Translations under genes and position numbers: made by a program
The notes under the pieces: model-generated
Told to the model about the DNA's origin: nothing
The model's database searches: none
What the model saw: only the letters and a program-made list of their open reading frames with translations
DNA from: an uncultured Bacteroidota bacterium
GTDB taxonomy: Bacteria > Bacteroidota > Bacteroidia > Chitinophagales > Chitinophagaceae
Reading direction: 5' to 3'
DNA length: 61,652 bases
Assembly (NCBI GenBank): GCA_903853805.1
Contig: CAINUN010000019.1
Coordinates: 1 to 61,652 of the forward strand
Shown here: one piece after another, positions 17,801 to 26,023 of the stretch
How the letters are laid out: every line of letters begins with the position of its first letter
Position numbering within the stretch: the stretch's first letter is position 1

Positions 17801-17941
17801 AAAGACTATTTCAATGCAAAAGCAACCTTACAAAGCATTATCAAAAACACTAAAAATGCTGACTTGAAAAAAGAAGCCAAACAAAAGCTAGAGGACGTAA
17901 AACGATTGGAAAAACAACAAAGCAAATTAAAAGATGAGTAA
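14855..17941 (+). CDS. Exported tetratricopeptide repeat protein
   Basis: A large (about 1028 residues) periplasmic or outer-membrane-associated scaffold made of many TPR units; for example AAYYLGQYFFKKERLAEAIPFYEQA and later ANYYIGESHYQLNELDEAI match the TPR helix pattern. An in-frame ATG exists at 14834, but the ATG at 14855 lies just past the receptor stop and gives a better signal peptide (hydrophobic LVIIICTGFSVHGQ), so I prefer it. The end overlaps the next gene by 8 bp. In Bacteroidota, TPR proteins of this size recur next to a receptor-like barrel and an HU-CCDC81/SPOR protein; the joint function is not known to me. Confidence 0.88.
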   Translation: MSRPDKKYFLHILKSLVIIICTGFSVHGQEHSVFHSNQNEFRLAQEQFDQGNYRLALQTIELCNKDNLSQLIPNSINETEQAKFIRVVSKLKLDKENAVKDAKTFMNETGNVALQERAAYYLGQYFFKKERLAEAIPFYEQAKIDNLTNTEIIDLKFELAYCYFNNKIFEKAEQMFASIKDVKAKYYSAGNYYYGLLAYNFGRFDEALSSFRLVEKEQQYAKIVPYYIAEIYYFKGDRKTALELTQKLIEQKEKLFYDNELYLLSAQILFEDQDFKKAIPFFEHYYDNIDKIRKEELYEMAYSYYKVSDWKSAVEKFKPLSIQQDSLGQTAMYLLGDCYLKMNDRKNAKNAFGICSDMNFNDGIREAALLLYGKLSFEMGNHEIAMNSFNTLLTDYPKSTFKTESKTLVGEILVRANDYAAAYNSLKDAKEKNSAYWAVWQKATLGYGLQELKKGNLATADTMFSLSLLQPTDKAREAVAYFWKADIDYGQKRYIDAVENLKIFIKKAEGTEKNIQRISKQATLSNAYLNLGYASMELEDYKEAKDYFSKTSQPENETDPEIKINATIREADASFMQKGYKEAARLYEKVIDANVPEADYARIQKAIIFGLQGKPSEKIKMLQTIVDNTNSQYNFEARFELANTYMEEDKFQHSINLLAPIIEQKDSRSNFPVKALMKTGFAYEQLKNDTKATEIYRRVLAEYPTSKEKYEALNALKSIYIEHNHPESYTSLLNEFNLPEVGSATIDSTYYSAAEAQIANENWVAAKAALMLYLKKFQNGIFATKANYYIGESHYQLNELDEAINSFDDVLKLTWNEFTETSAKRAADISFNDKKYEQAMKYFVVLRSSSMSKEMLQQAYLGMTYTAFYQNDFKTSMSYADTVLSIPDLPINTSNEVLFLKAKIYQQQGKASEAMNIYNRLKDYDGTSIAPEIHYRIAELFFKQNKLKDAESEAAKATEASVENNYFVDKAWLLIVDILLKEKDYFNAKATLQSIIKNTKNADLKKEAKQKLEDVKRLEKQQSKLKDE

Positions 17942-19559
17942 ACAAAATTTCAAGACAATATTGAGTGTATTTGCTATTTTGTTTTTTACTCAATATTGCA
18001 AAGCACAAAACGATTCGTTGCTTAAACCAACAACTATTGAAGTTATTCAGTCTTACAAACCGGAACTGAAGCAAGTTCCTAAGCCTGAATTTCATCCATC
18101 ATTACCGCCAAAAGACACAAGTAAACCAAACCTGAAATACGAAATACCACAACAAACTTTGTATTATAGTTACACTTCTTTACCACTTCGTCCTTTGGCT
18201 TTGGGAAAAGATACAACTCAATTACCACCGTCAAGTTATGTGAAATTTGGAGTTGGCAATTTTTCTACACTTTACCTTGATGGTGGTACGACAAGGCTTC
18301 ATGGAAAGAATTATGAAACTTCCATTCACTTACATCATTTATCACAAGATGGAATGATTGCCAATCAACAAATTTCATTGAGTGGCATGGAAGCAGAAGG
18401 CAGTTTTCATCATAGTGAACACAGTTTTTTCTGCAATTTGACCTTATGGCGAAATGTCTATCATTATTATGGTTACGACCACGATGTTTACAAATTCAAT
18501 GAATCAGCTGTAAGGCAACAATTCAGTGGATTTGATTTCAAAGCAGCCGCCAAAAACGACTTCAAAAACAACTTGGGAATTGACTACAAACCTTCAATTG
18601 CATTTAGTCATATTGCTGATGCTTATTCTACCTTAGAAAGAAACCTAATCGTTGATGCTCCATTTACCAAATCACTTGCTTCAAATACAACAGTTGGCGC
18701 AGGAATCAACGGAAATTTTGTTTTTTATTCTTCTAACAATTACGAATACAATAACAACTTGGTTCGCTTCAGTGCATTTGGCGATTTTATAAAGAATAAA
18801 TTTCAACTTCATGCTGGATTATATCCAACCTTCAGTATGGAAAAGTCATTTTTGATGCCTGCTTTCAGCATATCATTTGGCTTACCAAAAATCCAATCAA
18901 GAATATCAATTGGAATGGAAAACAGCTTGAAACAAAACACTTTTAAACAACTCAGTAATTACAACCCTTACTTGTTTACTTCTTACTCCATAACACCAAC
19001 TAAAGTAACTGAATTGTATAGTTTACTTCAATCGGAAATTGAAGATCATTATTTATTCAGTGCAAGATTTTCATGGAAACAAATAGAAAACCTACCTGAA
19101 TTCCTTAATGACTTTGCCGACCAAAAGCAATTCTATGTTGTGAATGACACGATGGTTAGATCTGTATGTTTTAACACTTCTATGCACTATCAAGTTGCCA
19201 ATACTTTTTCTTTGGGAGGTTCATTTACTTACAACTATTACTACAAACATAGTTTCGACAAAGTTTGGCATGAACCCGCACTTTCATTTTTGGTGGACAT
19301 GAAATATCACCCAAGAAAGAAATTTTGGATGACATCATACATGAATTTGATAGCTAAAAACTATGCGTTGAATTCATTACATGAGACAATTCAGCTTGAT
19401 CCAATATTTGATATGGGTATTGGTGCTGAATATGCATTACGGTCAAAATTTTCTTTGTTCTTCAATGCACAAAATCTTTTGAACAACAAATATGAACGAT
19501 GGTATCATTACCAAACTTATGGCTTCAATGTTTTTGGAGGAATAAGACTAAAATTCTAA
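17934..19559 (+). CDS. TonB-receptor-like outer-membrane barrel
   Basis: A 541-residue outer-membrane beta-barrel protein with a signal peptide (ends YCKAQ). A proline-rich segment follows (KPELKQVPKPEFHPSLPPKD). The remainder resembles the barrel part of TonB-dependent receptors but lacks a recognisable plug, including the terminal YHYQTYGFNVFGGIRLKF strand. It overlaps the TPR gene by 8 bp, so the two are probably made together and may form a complex across the periplasm. The absent plug argues against active transport on its own. Confidence 0.85.
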   Translation: MSKQNFKTILSVFAILFFTQYCKAQNDSLLKPTTIEVIQSYKPELKQVPKPEFHPSLPPKDTSKPNLKYEIPQQTLYYSYTSLPLRPLALGKDTTQLPPSSYVKFGVGNFSTLYLDGGTTRLHGKNYETSIHLHHLSQDGMIANQQISLSGMEAEGSFHHSEHSFFCNLTLWRNVYHYYGYDHDVYKFNESAVRQQFSGFDFKAAAKNDFKNNLGIDYKPSIAFSHIADAYSTLERNLIVDAPFTKSLASNTTVGAGINGNFVFYSSNNYEYNNNLVRFSAFGDFIKNKFQLHAGLYPTFSMEKSFLMPAFSISFGLPKIQSRISIGMENSLKQNTFKQLSNYNPYLFTSYSITPTKVTELYSLLQSEIEDHYLFSARFSWKQIENLPEFLNDFADQKQFYVVNDTMVRSVCFNTSMHYQVANTFSLGGSFTYNYYYKHSFDKVWHEPALSFLVDMKYHPRKKFWMTSYMNLIAKNYALNSLHETIQLDPIFDMGIGAEYALRSKFSLFFNAQNLLNNKYERWYHYQTYGFNVFGGIRLKF

Positions 19560-19582
19560 ACAATTATTACGCTGCCTGATTT

Positions 19583-19590
19583 TACCTTTG
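19583..19590 (+). promoter_or_regulatory. -7 promoter element for the HU/SPOR gene
   Basis: TACCTTTG matches TAnnTTTG 37 bp before the start codon at 19628. A clear -33 element is not visible, so this may be an internal operon promoter. Confidence 0.5.
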
Positions 19591-19627
19591 ATTAATTATC
19601 TTACAGCGCGAACTAAGGGACATCATC

Positions 19628-20659
19628 ATGGATGTAGTAAAATACATAGGACTCTATTTACTGAAAAACCATCATGTTAACATTCATGGGTTAGGCAATC
19701 TTGAATTGCGCACAATTCCTGCAAAACATGATGGCGAAGCTATTGTTCCCACTAATCAAGAAATTGCCTTGACCTCTTCAGGTTCAATTGATGATAATCT
19801 TGCCAATTTTATTGCCAACAACGAACAAATGAGCATTAGCAAAGCGCTGAATGCCCTACGTGAGTTCAGCTTACAAGCAAAAACAGAGTTACAAGAAGGA
19901 AAAGAAATAGTTATTCCGGCAATTGGAAAATTCAAAGAGATAAATGGCAAAACAGTATTCTTGATGAACGCTGCTTTTCAGTTTACTTCTTCAAAAATAA
20001 CAGTAGTCAAAACAGGTAAGAAATTAGTAGTTGATCCTATTCTTGGTGCTGGATATTTCCAACATCAAAGACCTTATCAAGTGCAACAAACTATTACTCA
20101 AGACCCATTCTTTCAACAACAAACACAACCACAATATCAAGAACCCAATTATCAACAAGCACCACCACCAGATGATTATTACGAGCAGCCAAATAAAAGC
20201 AACATCAACTGGTCAAGAGTCATTATTGCTTTGGTAATTTTGATAGCTATTATTTTTGGCGCTTATTTTTTAGTTAGTTTAATGAGTGGTACAGAAACCA
20301 AACGTCGAGTTATAATGCCTGCTCCTCAAGTTTCTGAAACTGCTGTTTCTCCTAACGACACACTACCACAAGACACCTCAATTGAGGCAATGAACAACAC
20401 ACCTGATGGCAAAGGCATTACATTCGATGTGCGTATGTTTGCATATAGCGACATTACCAATGCAAGAAATAAAATGAAGGAACTTCAAGACCAAGGATAC
20501 ACAGGTACTTATCTTGACCAAACCCCTGATTCAAGTTTTACATTTGTTTTGATTCCTTTAGAAAATATATCTCCTGCAGATACTGCCTCACTTATGGATT
20601 CTTTAAGGAAACTAAACCCTCTCCATCCGATGAAAGTAGGGATTTATAGATTCCGATAA
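19628..20659 (+). CDS. HU-CCDC81 and SPOR domain membrane protein
   Basis: A 343-residue inner-membrane protein. The cytoplasmic N-terminus has two HU-like CCDC81-type domains (about 1-55, with NIHGLGNLELR, and about 60-130, with VIPAIGKFKEINGKTVFL). A Gln/Pro-rich linker runs to about 192. One transmembrane helix (about 196-219) precedes a periplasmic region ending in a SPOR-like domain (about 265-342) that could bind denuded peptidoglycan. This Bacteroidota-specific architecture could link DNA or a cytoplasmic partner to the septal wall; that is inference from the domains. It follows the TPR and barrel genes on the same strand with 68 bp between. Confidence 0.9.
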   Translation: MDVVKYIGLYLLKNHHVNIHGLGNLELRTIPAKHDGEAIVPTNQEIALTSSGSIDDNLANFIANNEQMSISKALNALREFSLQAKTELQEGKEIVIPAIGKFKEINGKTVFLMNAAFQFTSSKITVVKTGKKLVVDPILGAGYFQHQRPYQVQQTITQDPFFQQQTQPQYQEPNYQQAPPPDDYYEQPNKSNINWSRVIIALVILIAIIFGAYFLVSLMSGTETKRRVIMPAPQVSETAVSPNDTLPQDTSIEAMNNTPDGKGITFDVRMFAYSDITNARNKMKELQDQGYTGTYLDQTPDSSFTFVLIPLENISPADTASLMDSLRKLNPLHPMKVGIYRFR

Positions 20660-20829
20660 TTAATTGCCAAAAACCAAATTACCTGATTTAATAATTCAAT
20701 ATTATTATCCCTTTCGTTTATCTAAATACTCTATTATTTAAGATGAACCTTGTGTAAAAACTCAATTTGCTAAAGCATTTTTGAATTACTAACTTCACAA
20801 CATTATTCAAGAATTGCAAAATCAATTTG

Positions 20830-23238
20830 ATGAAAAACTATTTTTTATTGCTTCTACTTGTGGCTTCCTTACAAACAAAGGCACAATTTAACTATACGCT
20901 TACAGGAAGTCCAGTGAATATTACTGGTTGGACTATTGGTGGCAGCGCTGCAGTTTCGGGCGCTAATGTGGTTTTGACCCCTTCAACTACATCGCAAGCA
21001 GGCTATATTTATTATACAACGCCTGTAAACCTTACGGGTTGTTCTCAGTTTACAGTAACGTTTGATTTTCAAGTAACCAATAGTAGTTCTAGTCCTGCGG
21101 ATGGGATTGCGTTTTGGTATATTACCAATCCCCCATCGGGATTTACGGTGGGGAGTGGCATTGGTTTGCCAACGAATCCTAACGGACTTGTTTTGGTATT
21201 AGACACTTATGATAATGATGGTAACGTGAACAATCCTCTTGTTTCGCTTCGCTATTTGAGTAGTACCAATTATGTTGAAGGCTCAACAACGGGGCTTATT
21301 GGAACGGATGTGTTGTATCAATCTTTCATCACCAATTCATCTTGGCATAATTGTGTGCTTACCTATAATAATGGTGCAATGACTGTGGCTTTTGATGGCA
21401 ATCCACCCATTATTTCAGGGAATTATAGCATAGCCATCAATGGTTATTTTGGTTTCAGTGCCTCTACAGGTGCAGCATGGAGTACACATAGCATAAAGAA
21501 CGTGTCGATAACTGGGAATACACTCGTGCCACCTGTTGCAAACTCTCCGGTATCTTTTTGTCAGTATGCAACAGCAACTGCGTTGACAGCTACAGGCACA
21601 AGTTTAAATTGGTATACAACTCCACTTGGCGGAACAGCTCTTGGTGCTGCACCTATACCAAATACTGCAGTTGCAGGAACCTATTATTGGTATGTTAGTC
21701 AAACAATTCCCGGATGTGGAGAAAGCAACAGAGATACTGTAGAAGTGGTGATTAAACCAAAACCAACATCCCCTGTTTTGAACTATAAAAACATTTATTG
21801 CGCAGGAGAAACTTTTGTTCCTTTTGTAGCCCCTAATACTATTTGGTACACATCTTTAACAGGAGGAACTGGAACACTTGTTCCTCCCACCATCAATACC
21901 AATGTTACCGGAACTCATACTTATTATGTTAGTCAAGTAGTGAATGGGTGCGAAAGCGATAGGTCAATTATTACTGTTCAAGTATTATCTAGCCCTAAAG
22001 TTAATTTTAGTTATACGGTAAAATATGGTTGCCATGGCGATACTGTTACTTTTACAAACCTATCTACGAATGCCATAAGTTACCATTGGGATTTTGGTGA
22101 TGGCACGGGCGATACCGCATTTAATCAAGTACATATTTATCCAACACAAGGCACTTATAAAGTGAAATTGAAAGCATTGAATGCTAATGGATGTAGAGAC
22201 TCTATGACCAAGACCTTAAACCTAGTGCATTTGCTAGATGCTAAGTTTAAACCAGATGATGATACCATTTGTAATGGCGGGTTTGTGACATTTACTAACC
22301 AATCTACAGTTGGACCTGTTTCTGCCTTCTATTGGGATTTTGGAGACGGACAAAAAGATAGTACAATTAGTCCGGTTCATGTATTTGCAAACCCAGGAAT
22401 TTATGTAGTAAGGCTCATCGCTAAGAACTACAACCTTGTTGATTGTATGGATACTGCCTACCACACCATTCTTGTAGACTCAACCCCTGAGGTTTCCTTT
22501 GTGATGAGTGATAGTGTATTGTGTGAAGGAAAGAAAATAGCTTTTCTTGGACTATTCACACAAAATGGAAGTAAAGGTATAGAATGGTCTTTTGGCGATG
22601 CTGCAGTGGTGTATGTTCAAAACCCTATTCAACACACATTTGATACTACAGGTCAATTTACGATTCAATTGCATGCTGTTTATAGAGCTTGCGGCAATAT
22701 TGACTTCACAAAGAGTATTCAAATAAAACCATTCCCATCACTCGACCTTGGACCTGATACGAGTATGTGTCCTAATGCAGCTCCTTTACTCTTAATCAAC
22801 AAAGCGGCTAACAACGTAACCGGTCCTATTACTTGGAGATGGAATACGGGTGAAACATCTGATGCGATTTTTGCATTGCATCCTGGAATTTATACTGCCA
22901 ATATGAATATGGATGGCTGCGCTACCAATGATAGCATTGAAGTGTTTAAAGATTGCTACTTAGATATTCCAAATGCATTTTCACCGGATGGTAATGGCGA
23001 AAACGATTATTTCCTTCCACGACAATTGTTGTCGAAAGGAGTTACTAATTTTAAAATGAGCATTTATAACCGTTGGGGTCAGTTGCTTTTTGAAACAACT
23101 AAAATTGATGGCAGAGGTTGGGACGGTAAGTTCAATGATCAACTACAACCGATGGGTGTTTATGTTTATAAAATCACTGTAGATTATAAAACAGACAACC
23201 ACGAAGAATATACAGGCAACCTTACTTTGATTCACTAA
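20830..23238 (+). CDS. Lectin/PKD surface protein, T9SS type B cargo
   Basis: A secreted 802-residue protein. It has a signal peptide (ends TKAQF), then an L-type (legume) lectin-like domain (about 20-215, with PADGIAFWYI and FGFSAS). Two Ig-like segments follow that contain the phrase TYYWYVSQ or a variant. Three PKD domains come next (WDFGDGTGD, WDFGDGQKD and WSFGDAAVV). The C-terminal CHU_C-type gliding-motility domain (about 715-802) has IPNAFSPDGNGENDYF, IYNRWGQLLFE and GVYVYKITVDY. That domain is a T9SS type B sorting signal, so the protein should be exported and attached to, or released from, the cell surface, where it may bind polysaccharide. I use the ATG at 20830 rather than the TTG before it. 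Confidence 0.93.
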   Translation: MKNYFLLLLLVASLQTKAQFNYTLTGSPVNITGWTIGGSAAVSGANVVLTPSTTSQAGYIYYTTPVNLTGCSQFTVTFDFQVTNSSSSPADGIAFWYITNPPSGFTVGSGIGLPTNPNGLVLVLDTYDNDGNVNNPLVSLRYLSSTNYVEGSTTGLIGTDVLYQSFITNSSWHNCVLTYNNGAMTVAFDGNPPIISGNYSIAINGYFGFSASTGAAWSTHSIKNVSITGNTLVPPVANSPVSFCQYATATALTATGTSLNWYTTPLGGTALGAAPIPNTAVAGTYYWYVSQTIPGCGESNRDTVEVVIKPKPTSPVLNYKNIYCAGETFVPFVAPNTIWYTSLTGGTGTLVPPTINTNVTGTHTYYVSQVVNGCESDRSIITVQVLSSPKVNFSYTVKYGCHGDTVTFTNLSTNAISYHWDFGDGTGDTAFNQVHIYPTQGTYKVKLKALNANGCRDSMTKTLNLVHLLDAKFKPDDDTICNGGFVTFTNQSTVGPVSAFYWDFGDGQKDSTISPVHVFANPGIYVVRLIAKNYNLVDCMDTAYHTILVDSTPEVSFVMSDSVLCEGKKIAFLGLFTQNGSKGIEWSFGDAAVVYVQNPIQHTFDTTGQFTIQLHAVYRACGNIDFTKSIQIKPFPSLDLGPDTSMCPNAAPLLLINKAANNVTGPITWRWNTGETSDAIFALHPGIYTANMNMDGCATNDSIEVFKDCYLDIPNAFSPDGNGENDYFLPRQLLSKGVTNFKMSIYNRWGQLLFETTKIDGRGWDGKFNDQLQPMGVYVYKITVDYKTDNHEEYTGNLTLIH

Positions 23239-23253
23239 AGAATAAATGATAGT

Positions 23254-23292
23254 AAAACTAAAGGCTGTCTATTGAGGCAGCCTTTAGTTTTT
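23254..23292. terminator. Bidirectional intrinsic terminator
   Basis: A perfect 14-bp inverted repeat (AAAACTAAAGGCTG and its complement) with a 10-nt loop and T-runs on both sides. It lies between the convergent T9SS cargo and methyltransferase genes. Confidence 0.92.
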
Positions 23293-23300
23293 ATAAGTGA

Positions 23301-23912
23301 TTAGCGCTTCTTTAGCTTATACACATAATGGTGCATCATGGTAGGAAACGGACGCACCGAGCCCTGAAACTCAATGCTCAAACCTTGGCGTTCAAATTCC
23401 TTGAGGTAATGACTATGGTAGCGGAAATTGAGCGGAACAGGCACGCCTTCTTTCATTTTATTCAACAAGAAATCTTCGGTGGAGATGTAGAGTTTATCTA
23501 AGAAATTGATGGCCATTTCTTCTACCAAAATCACATAACCGTCTTTCTTTACCACGCGCACCAATTCACTAAGGAAAAACTCAGGGTCGGGGGTGTGGTG
23601 AAGGGTGGCTAATGCAAGGGCGCCATCAAAACTATTGTCGGCAGCAGGAATTTCTTTGGTGCTGCTTAGTTTAAAATCAAGGCGTTTGTCGGCAAGAATT
23701 TCGTCAGTAAGGTTTTGGTCGCGAATGATGTCTAAGCCTGTAACTTTAAGATGGGGCAAATGACCGAGTAACTGAATAGCCGTGTACATATTGCCACAAC
23801 CAAAATCGAGCAAATGAGCGCCATCGGGAATAAGGGGTGCAAGGTATTGTGCAAACGTAATGGAACGCTGACGCGTGAGTTTTTTATAAACAGGAAGATT
23901 GGCTATAAACAT
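23301..23912 (-). CDS. Class I SAM-dependent methyltransferase
   Basis: A 203-residue cytoplasmic methyltransferase of the Methyltransf_11 type. Motif I reads LLDFGCGNMYTAIQLL (about 35-50), the acidic motif II is GLDIIRD, and motif IV is SFDGALALATLHHTPDPE (about 108-125), followed by LVRVVKKDGYVILVEE. These bind S-adenosylmethionine. The substrate cannot be told from the sequence. The DGALALATLHH pattern is common to small-molecule and lipid methyltransferases such as UbiE-like enzymes. The gene stands alone, convergent with the cargo gene and 149 bp from the next lipoprotein. Confidence 0.9.
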   Translation of the reverse strand: MFIANLPVYKKLTRQRSITFAQYLAPLIPDGAHLLDFGCGNMYTAIQLLGHLPHLKVTGLDIIRDQNLTDEILADKRLDFKLSSTKEIPAADNSFDGALALATLHHTPDPEFFLSELVRVVKKDGYVILVEEMAINFLDKLYISTEDFLLNKMKEGVPVPLNFRYHSHYLKEFERQGLSIEFQGSVRPFPTMMHHYVYKLKKR

Positions 23913-23978
23913 GTGGCTGTTCTTGGAAAGTGGGCAAAGATAATGGTCGTGAGGCGTAAAGTGGTGAAGAGGTTGCTA

Positions 23979-23996
23979 CGCCAAACTGTTTTGACA
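23979..23996 (+). repeat. Dispersed hairpin repeat, degenerate copy 5
   Basis: CGCCAAACTGTTTTGACA differs by one base from the conserved segment of copy 1 (within 104-165). The hairpin half is degenerate. A second weak match (AAACTGTTTTGAGTAACTACT pattern) lies at about 24028-24048. It is left of the lipoprotein at 24062-24712. Confidence 0.5.
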
Positions 23997-24061
23997 GACT
24001 ATGGCGAGCTAGGGGCGAAAAAGGCGGAAACTGTTTTGAGTAACTACTGCGCTGGAATTGT

Positions 24062-24712
24062 TTAACGATGTTTATTTATTTCATCAAAATCCTTTGCCAG
24101 TGAATCTTCATTATGGAATCGAGCACGAATTGGTGTGTTTCTAATTTCAGTAATTATTTTGTTCCCTTCTTCAAATAATTCAACCCATTCTGAAGAATTG
24201 TTTTCAATATTACTCATTTGTTCTGTCGCTACAAACTTCCCTTTATTAGTCAGAAAATAAAACTTAATTCCATTTTTGTCGGGTAATGGGGTAGTTTCTG
24301 TTTTTATCGTTTTACCTAAATGATGCCCAGCATTGTTAATAAATTCAATTGTTGCTTGTTTTACTTTTTCATGTTCACCACCGCCAAAGAAACCTCCACC
24401 AGAACTTAAATACAATTTCGCATCGCCAGAAAGAAATGAAACAAATGTTGCCGTGCCTTTACCAAAATCCCAGTCCATAACAACTCCATAAACCTTTGTC
24501 TTGTCATTAGGTAATTGAACATCAATTTGGTCAGTGGTAACTCCAAGAGCCAAACCCCTCATACCTTCGTAAGCCGACATTTTGGCTATTTGATTAATAG
24601 TATCGGCACTTGCCAGTTTTTTTTGATTGTATCCAGGTGATTTTATGCTACATGATGAAATGTAAAAAACCATTACTGCTATAACTAAAAGCCTTATAAA
24701 GTTAGTAAACAT
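24062..24712 (-). CDS. Lipoprotein of unknown function
   Basis: A 216-residue lipoprotein with lipobox ISSC (Cys21). Residues about 45-130 contain GMRGLALGVTTDQI, VVMDWDFGKGTATFVSFLSGDAKLY-type strands and a Gly-rich turn (SSGGGFFGGG). A helical segment follows (KVKQATIEFINNAG), then a strand pair KFYFLTNKGKF. I do not recognise a characterised family. It lies on the minus strand between a degenerate hairpin repeat (left) and an inverted copy (right), the same layout as the lipoprotein at 286, so it may be an acquired cassette. Confidence 0.75.
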   Translation of the reverse strand: MFTNFIRLLVIAVMVFYISSCSIKSPGYNQKKLASADTINQIAKMSAYEGMRGLALGVTTDQIDVQLPNDKTKVYGVVMDWDFGKGTATFVSFLSGDAKLYLSSGGGFFGGGEHEKVKQATIEFINNAGHHLGKTIKTETTPLPDKNGIKFYFLTNKGKFVATEQMSNIENNSSEWVELFEEGNKIITEIRNTPIRARFHNEDSLAKDFDEINKHR

Positions 24713-24734
24713 TTTATGTTTGATTTAATTTTCC

Positions 24735-24763
24735 ACTGTTTGTCGAAGATTTCATCTTCGTCC
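24735..24763 (-). repeat. Dispersed hairpin repeat, copy 4 (inverted)
   Basis: The minus strand contains CGAAGAT-GAA-ATCTTCG followed by ACAAACAGT, matching the 5' half of copy 1 over about 29 nt with about three mismatches. It sits 22 bp upstream of the lipoprotein start codon. Confidence 0.65.
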
Positions 24764-24814
24764 TACCCCCCAAATATACACCCCTTTACATCCATTTTTC
24801 CTCTTTTTACCATC

Positions 24815-25039
24815 AATGCCGCATTTATACCCCCAAATACAGCATATGCCTCAACCAATGCCGCATCGATACACATAAATGCCGCATTTGCCTCGAACAA
24901 TGGCGCATGGAGAACTATAAATGCCGCATTTGCCCTTATCAATTTCGCATGGATGCCTATCAATGCCGCATTTGTCCTCACCAATACCACATTGAAGCTT
25001 TTCAATGGCGCATTTATGATTACCAATGTCGCATTGTAG
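24815..25039. repeat. 21-bp tandem repeat array B
   Basis: Eleven units with an exact 21-bp period, starting at 24815 and every 21 bp to 25025. The best-conserved part is AATGCCGCATTTG, whose centre AATGC-C-GCATT is a palindrome with a single central base. The rest of each unit varies, mainly pyrimidine-rich CCNTNA-like. Long open frames across it on both strands reflect the 7-codon period and are not genes. The array ends about 40 bp before the promoter of the gene at 25139. Confidence 0.92.
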
Positions 25040-25076
25040 GTTTTTCTTACCAGAAAAATATTTTTGAATGGGGTTG

Positions 25077-25107
25077 TTGTATATTTAAATACTGTTTTTT
25101 AACTTTG
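25077..25107 (+). promoter_or_regulatory. Promoter of the array B gene
   Basis: TTG (25077-25079), a 20-bp spacer and TAACTTTG (25100-25107) match the Bacteroidota consensus. It is located between array B and the start codon at 25139. Confidence 0.65.
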
Positions 25108-25138
25108 ATTTATTGTTAAATCATAAAAAAGTTACTCA

Positions 25139-25816
25139 ATGAAAATGCTCAAAATTAAACCAACGTTGGATTTTCTTCATTTTAAAACTTCCGACAAAAT
25201 TGCGAAGGGAAAAAACATCATCAATGGCGTTACAGCACAACTTGCGAAGTTGCCTAACCTGCCACATACTGTTGCGCAATTGACAGGATTTAACTCCGAC
25301 CTTGACGCTAAAAACCAAGCGGCGGCTAGTGGCGACCGTGTGGCTATTGCCCAAAAAATTGCATCCGAAAAAACATGGAACACTAATTTTAGAGACACCG
25401 CCAATTATGTAAACTATGTGGCCAATGGCGATAAAATATTAATAGAAGCTTGCGGCTTTGATGCTACAAGTGGCGAAGCCGCAGACCCAATTCCTGCTGC
25501 ACTTGTTACTAATTTTGAGGCAATCCCCGTGCTTCGTCAGTCAGGCGTTGTTGAGCTTTCATGCGATGGACAAGCCAAGCCCCACAGCAACTTTTTGTTT
25601 GCGTTAGCTCCCGCAAATGCTACGGTTACTCAAGATGGAAATACACTTGTGCTCACCACAGCTACGGGTGAAACTTTTTACGTCGTTCCAGATACGCATC
25701 ATCATGTGTTGATAGAAGGTTTGACACCGAGCGTTGTAATGAATGCATATGTAGCAGCGTTTAACACAGTGGGTACGGGTCCGGTGTCGGATGCTGTTCA
25801 GGTGAAACCACAGTAA
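25139..25816 (+). CDS. Helical plus FN3-like protein linked to array B
   Basis: A 225-residue cytoplasmic protein without a signal peptide. The N-terminal about 115 residues look helical (KIAKGKNIINGVTAQLAKL, then LDAKNQAAASGDRVAIAQKI and NTNFRDTANYVNYVANG), followed by the turn ACGFDATSGEAADPIP. The C-terminal about 90 residues look like a fibronectin type III domain, ending with HVLIEGLTPSVVMNAYVAAF and TGPVSDAV. I recall similar conserved hypothetical proteins in Bacteroidota and other phyla without known function. The gene is monocistronic with its own promoter and terminator. It shares fold order with the protein at 37875 and, for the helical part, with that at 7099. Confidence 0.82.
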   Translation: MKMLKIKPTLDFLHFKTSDKIAKGKNIINGVTAQLAKLPNLPHTVAQLTGFNSDLDAKNQAAASGDRVAIAQKIASEKTWNTNFRDTANYVNYVANGDKILIEACGFDATSGEAADPIPAALVTNFEAIPVLRQSGVVELSCDGQAKPHSNFLFALAPANATVTQDGNTLVLTTATGETFYVVPDTHHHVLIEGLTPSVVMNAYVAAFNTVGTGPVSDAVQVKPQ

Positions 25817-25851
25817 AGTTTTAATAAACACAAAGACATCAAAGGATATAC

Positions 25852-25887
25852 AAAGACCACAATGCTTCATCAGTTTGTGGTCTTTTC
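25852..25887 (+). terminator. Intrinsic terminator of the array B gene
   Basis: An 11-bp inverted repeat (AAAGACCACAA and complement) with a 12-nt loop, followed by TTTTC. It lies 36 bp past the stop codon. Beyond it, to 26023, is the low-complexity phrase ctttgtgtcttagcatctc, a type of degenerate intergenic sequence often seen in Bacteroidota. Confidence 0.85.
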
Positions 25888-26023
25888 TTTTCATAAAAAA
25901 CTTAGCGTTCATCGTGTCTTCTTAGAGTGCTTTGTGGTATAAAAAACTTTGTGTCTTAGCATCTCTGCGGTTTTTTGTCATTGCTAACGACTTTCTATTA
26001 TTTTTACGCCTCATAATCATCTT

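Noticed and set aside
24716-25039. Repeat protein encoded in array B (also arrays A and C on both strands)
   Set aside because: The open frames follow from a period of 7 codons lacking stops and occur on both strands. They have no start context or promoter, and the arrays lie upstream of real promoters.
25888-26023. Gene or RNA in the ctttgtgtcttagcat-type sequence
   Set aside because: It is a low-complexity intergenic phrase commonly seen in Bacteroidota, without ORF or stable structure.
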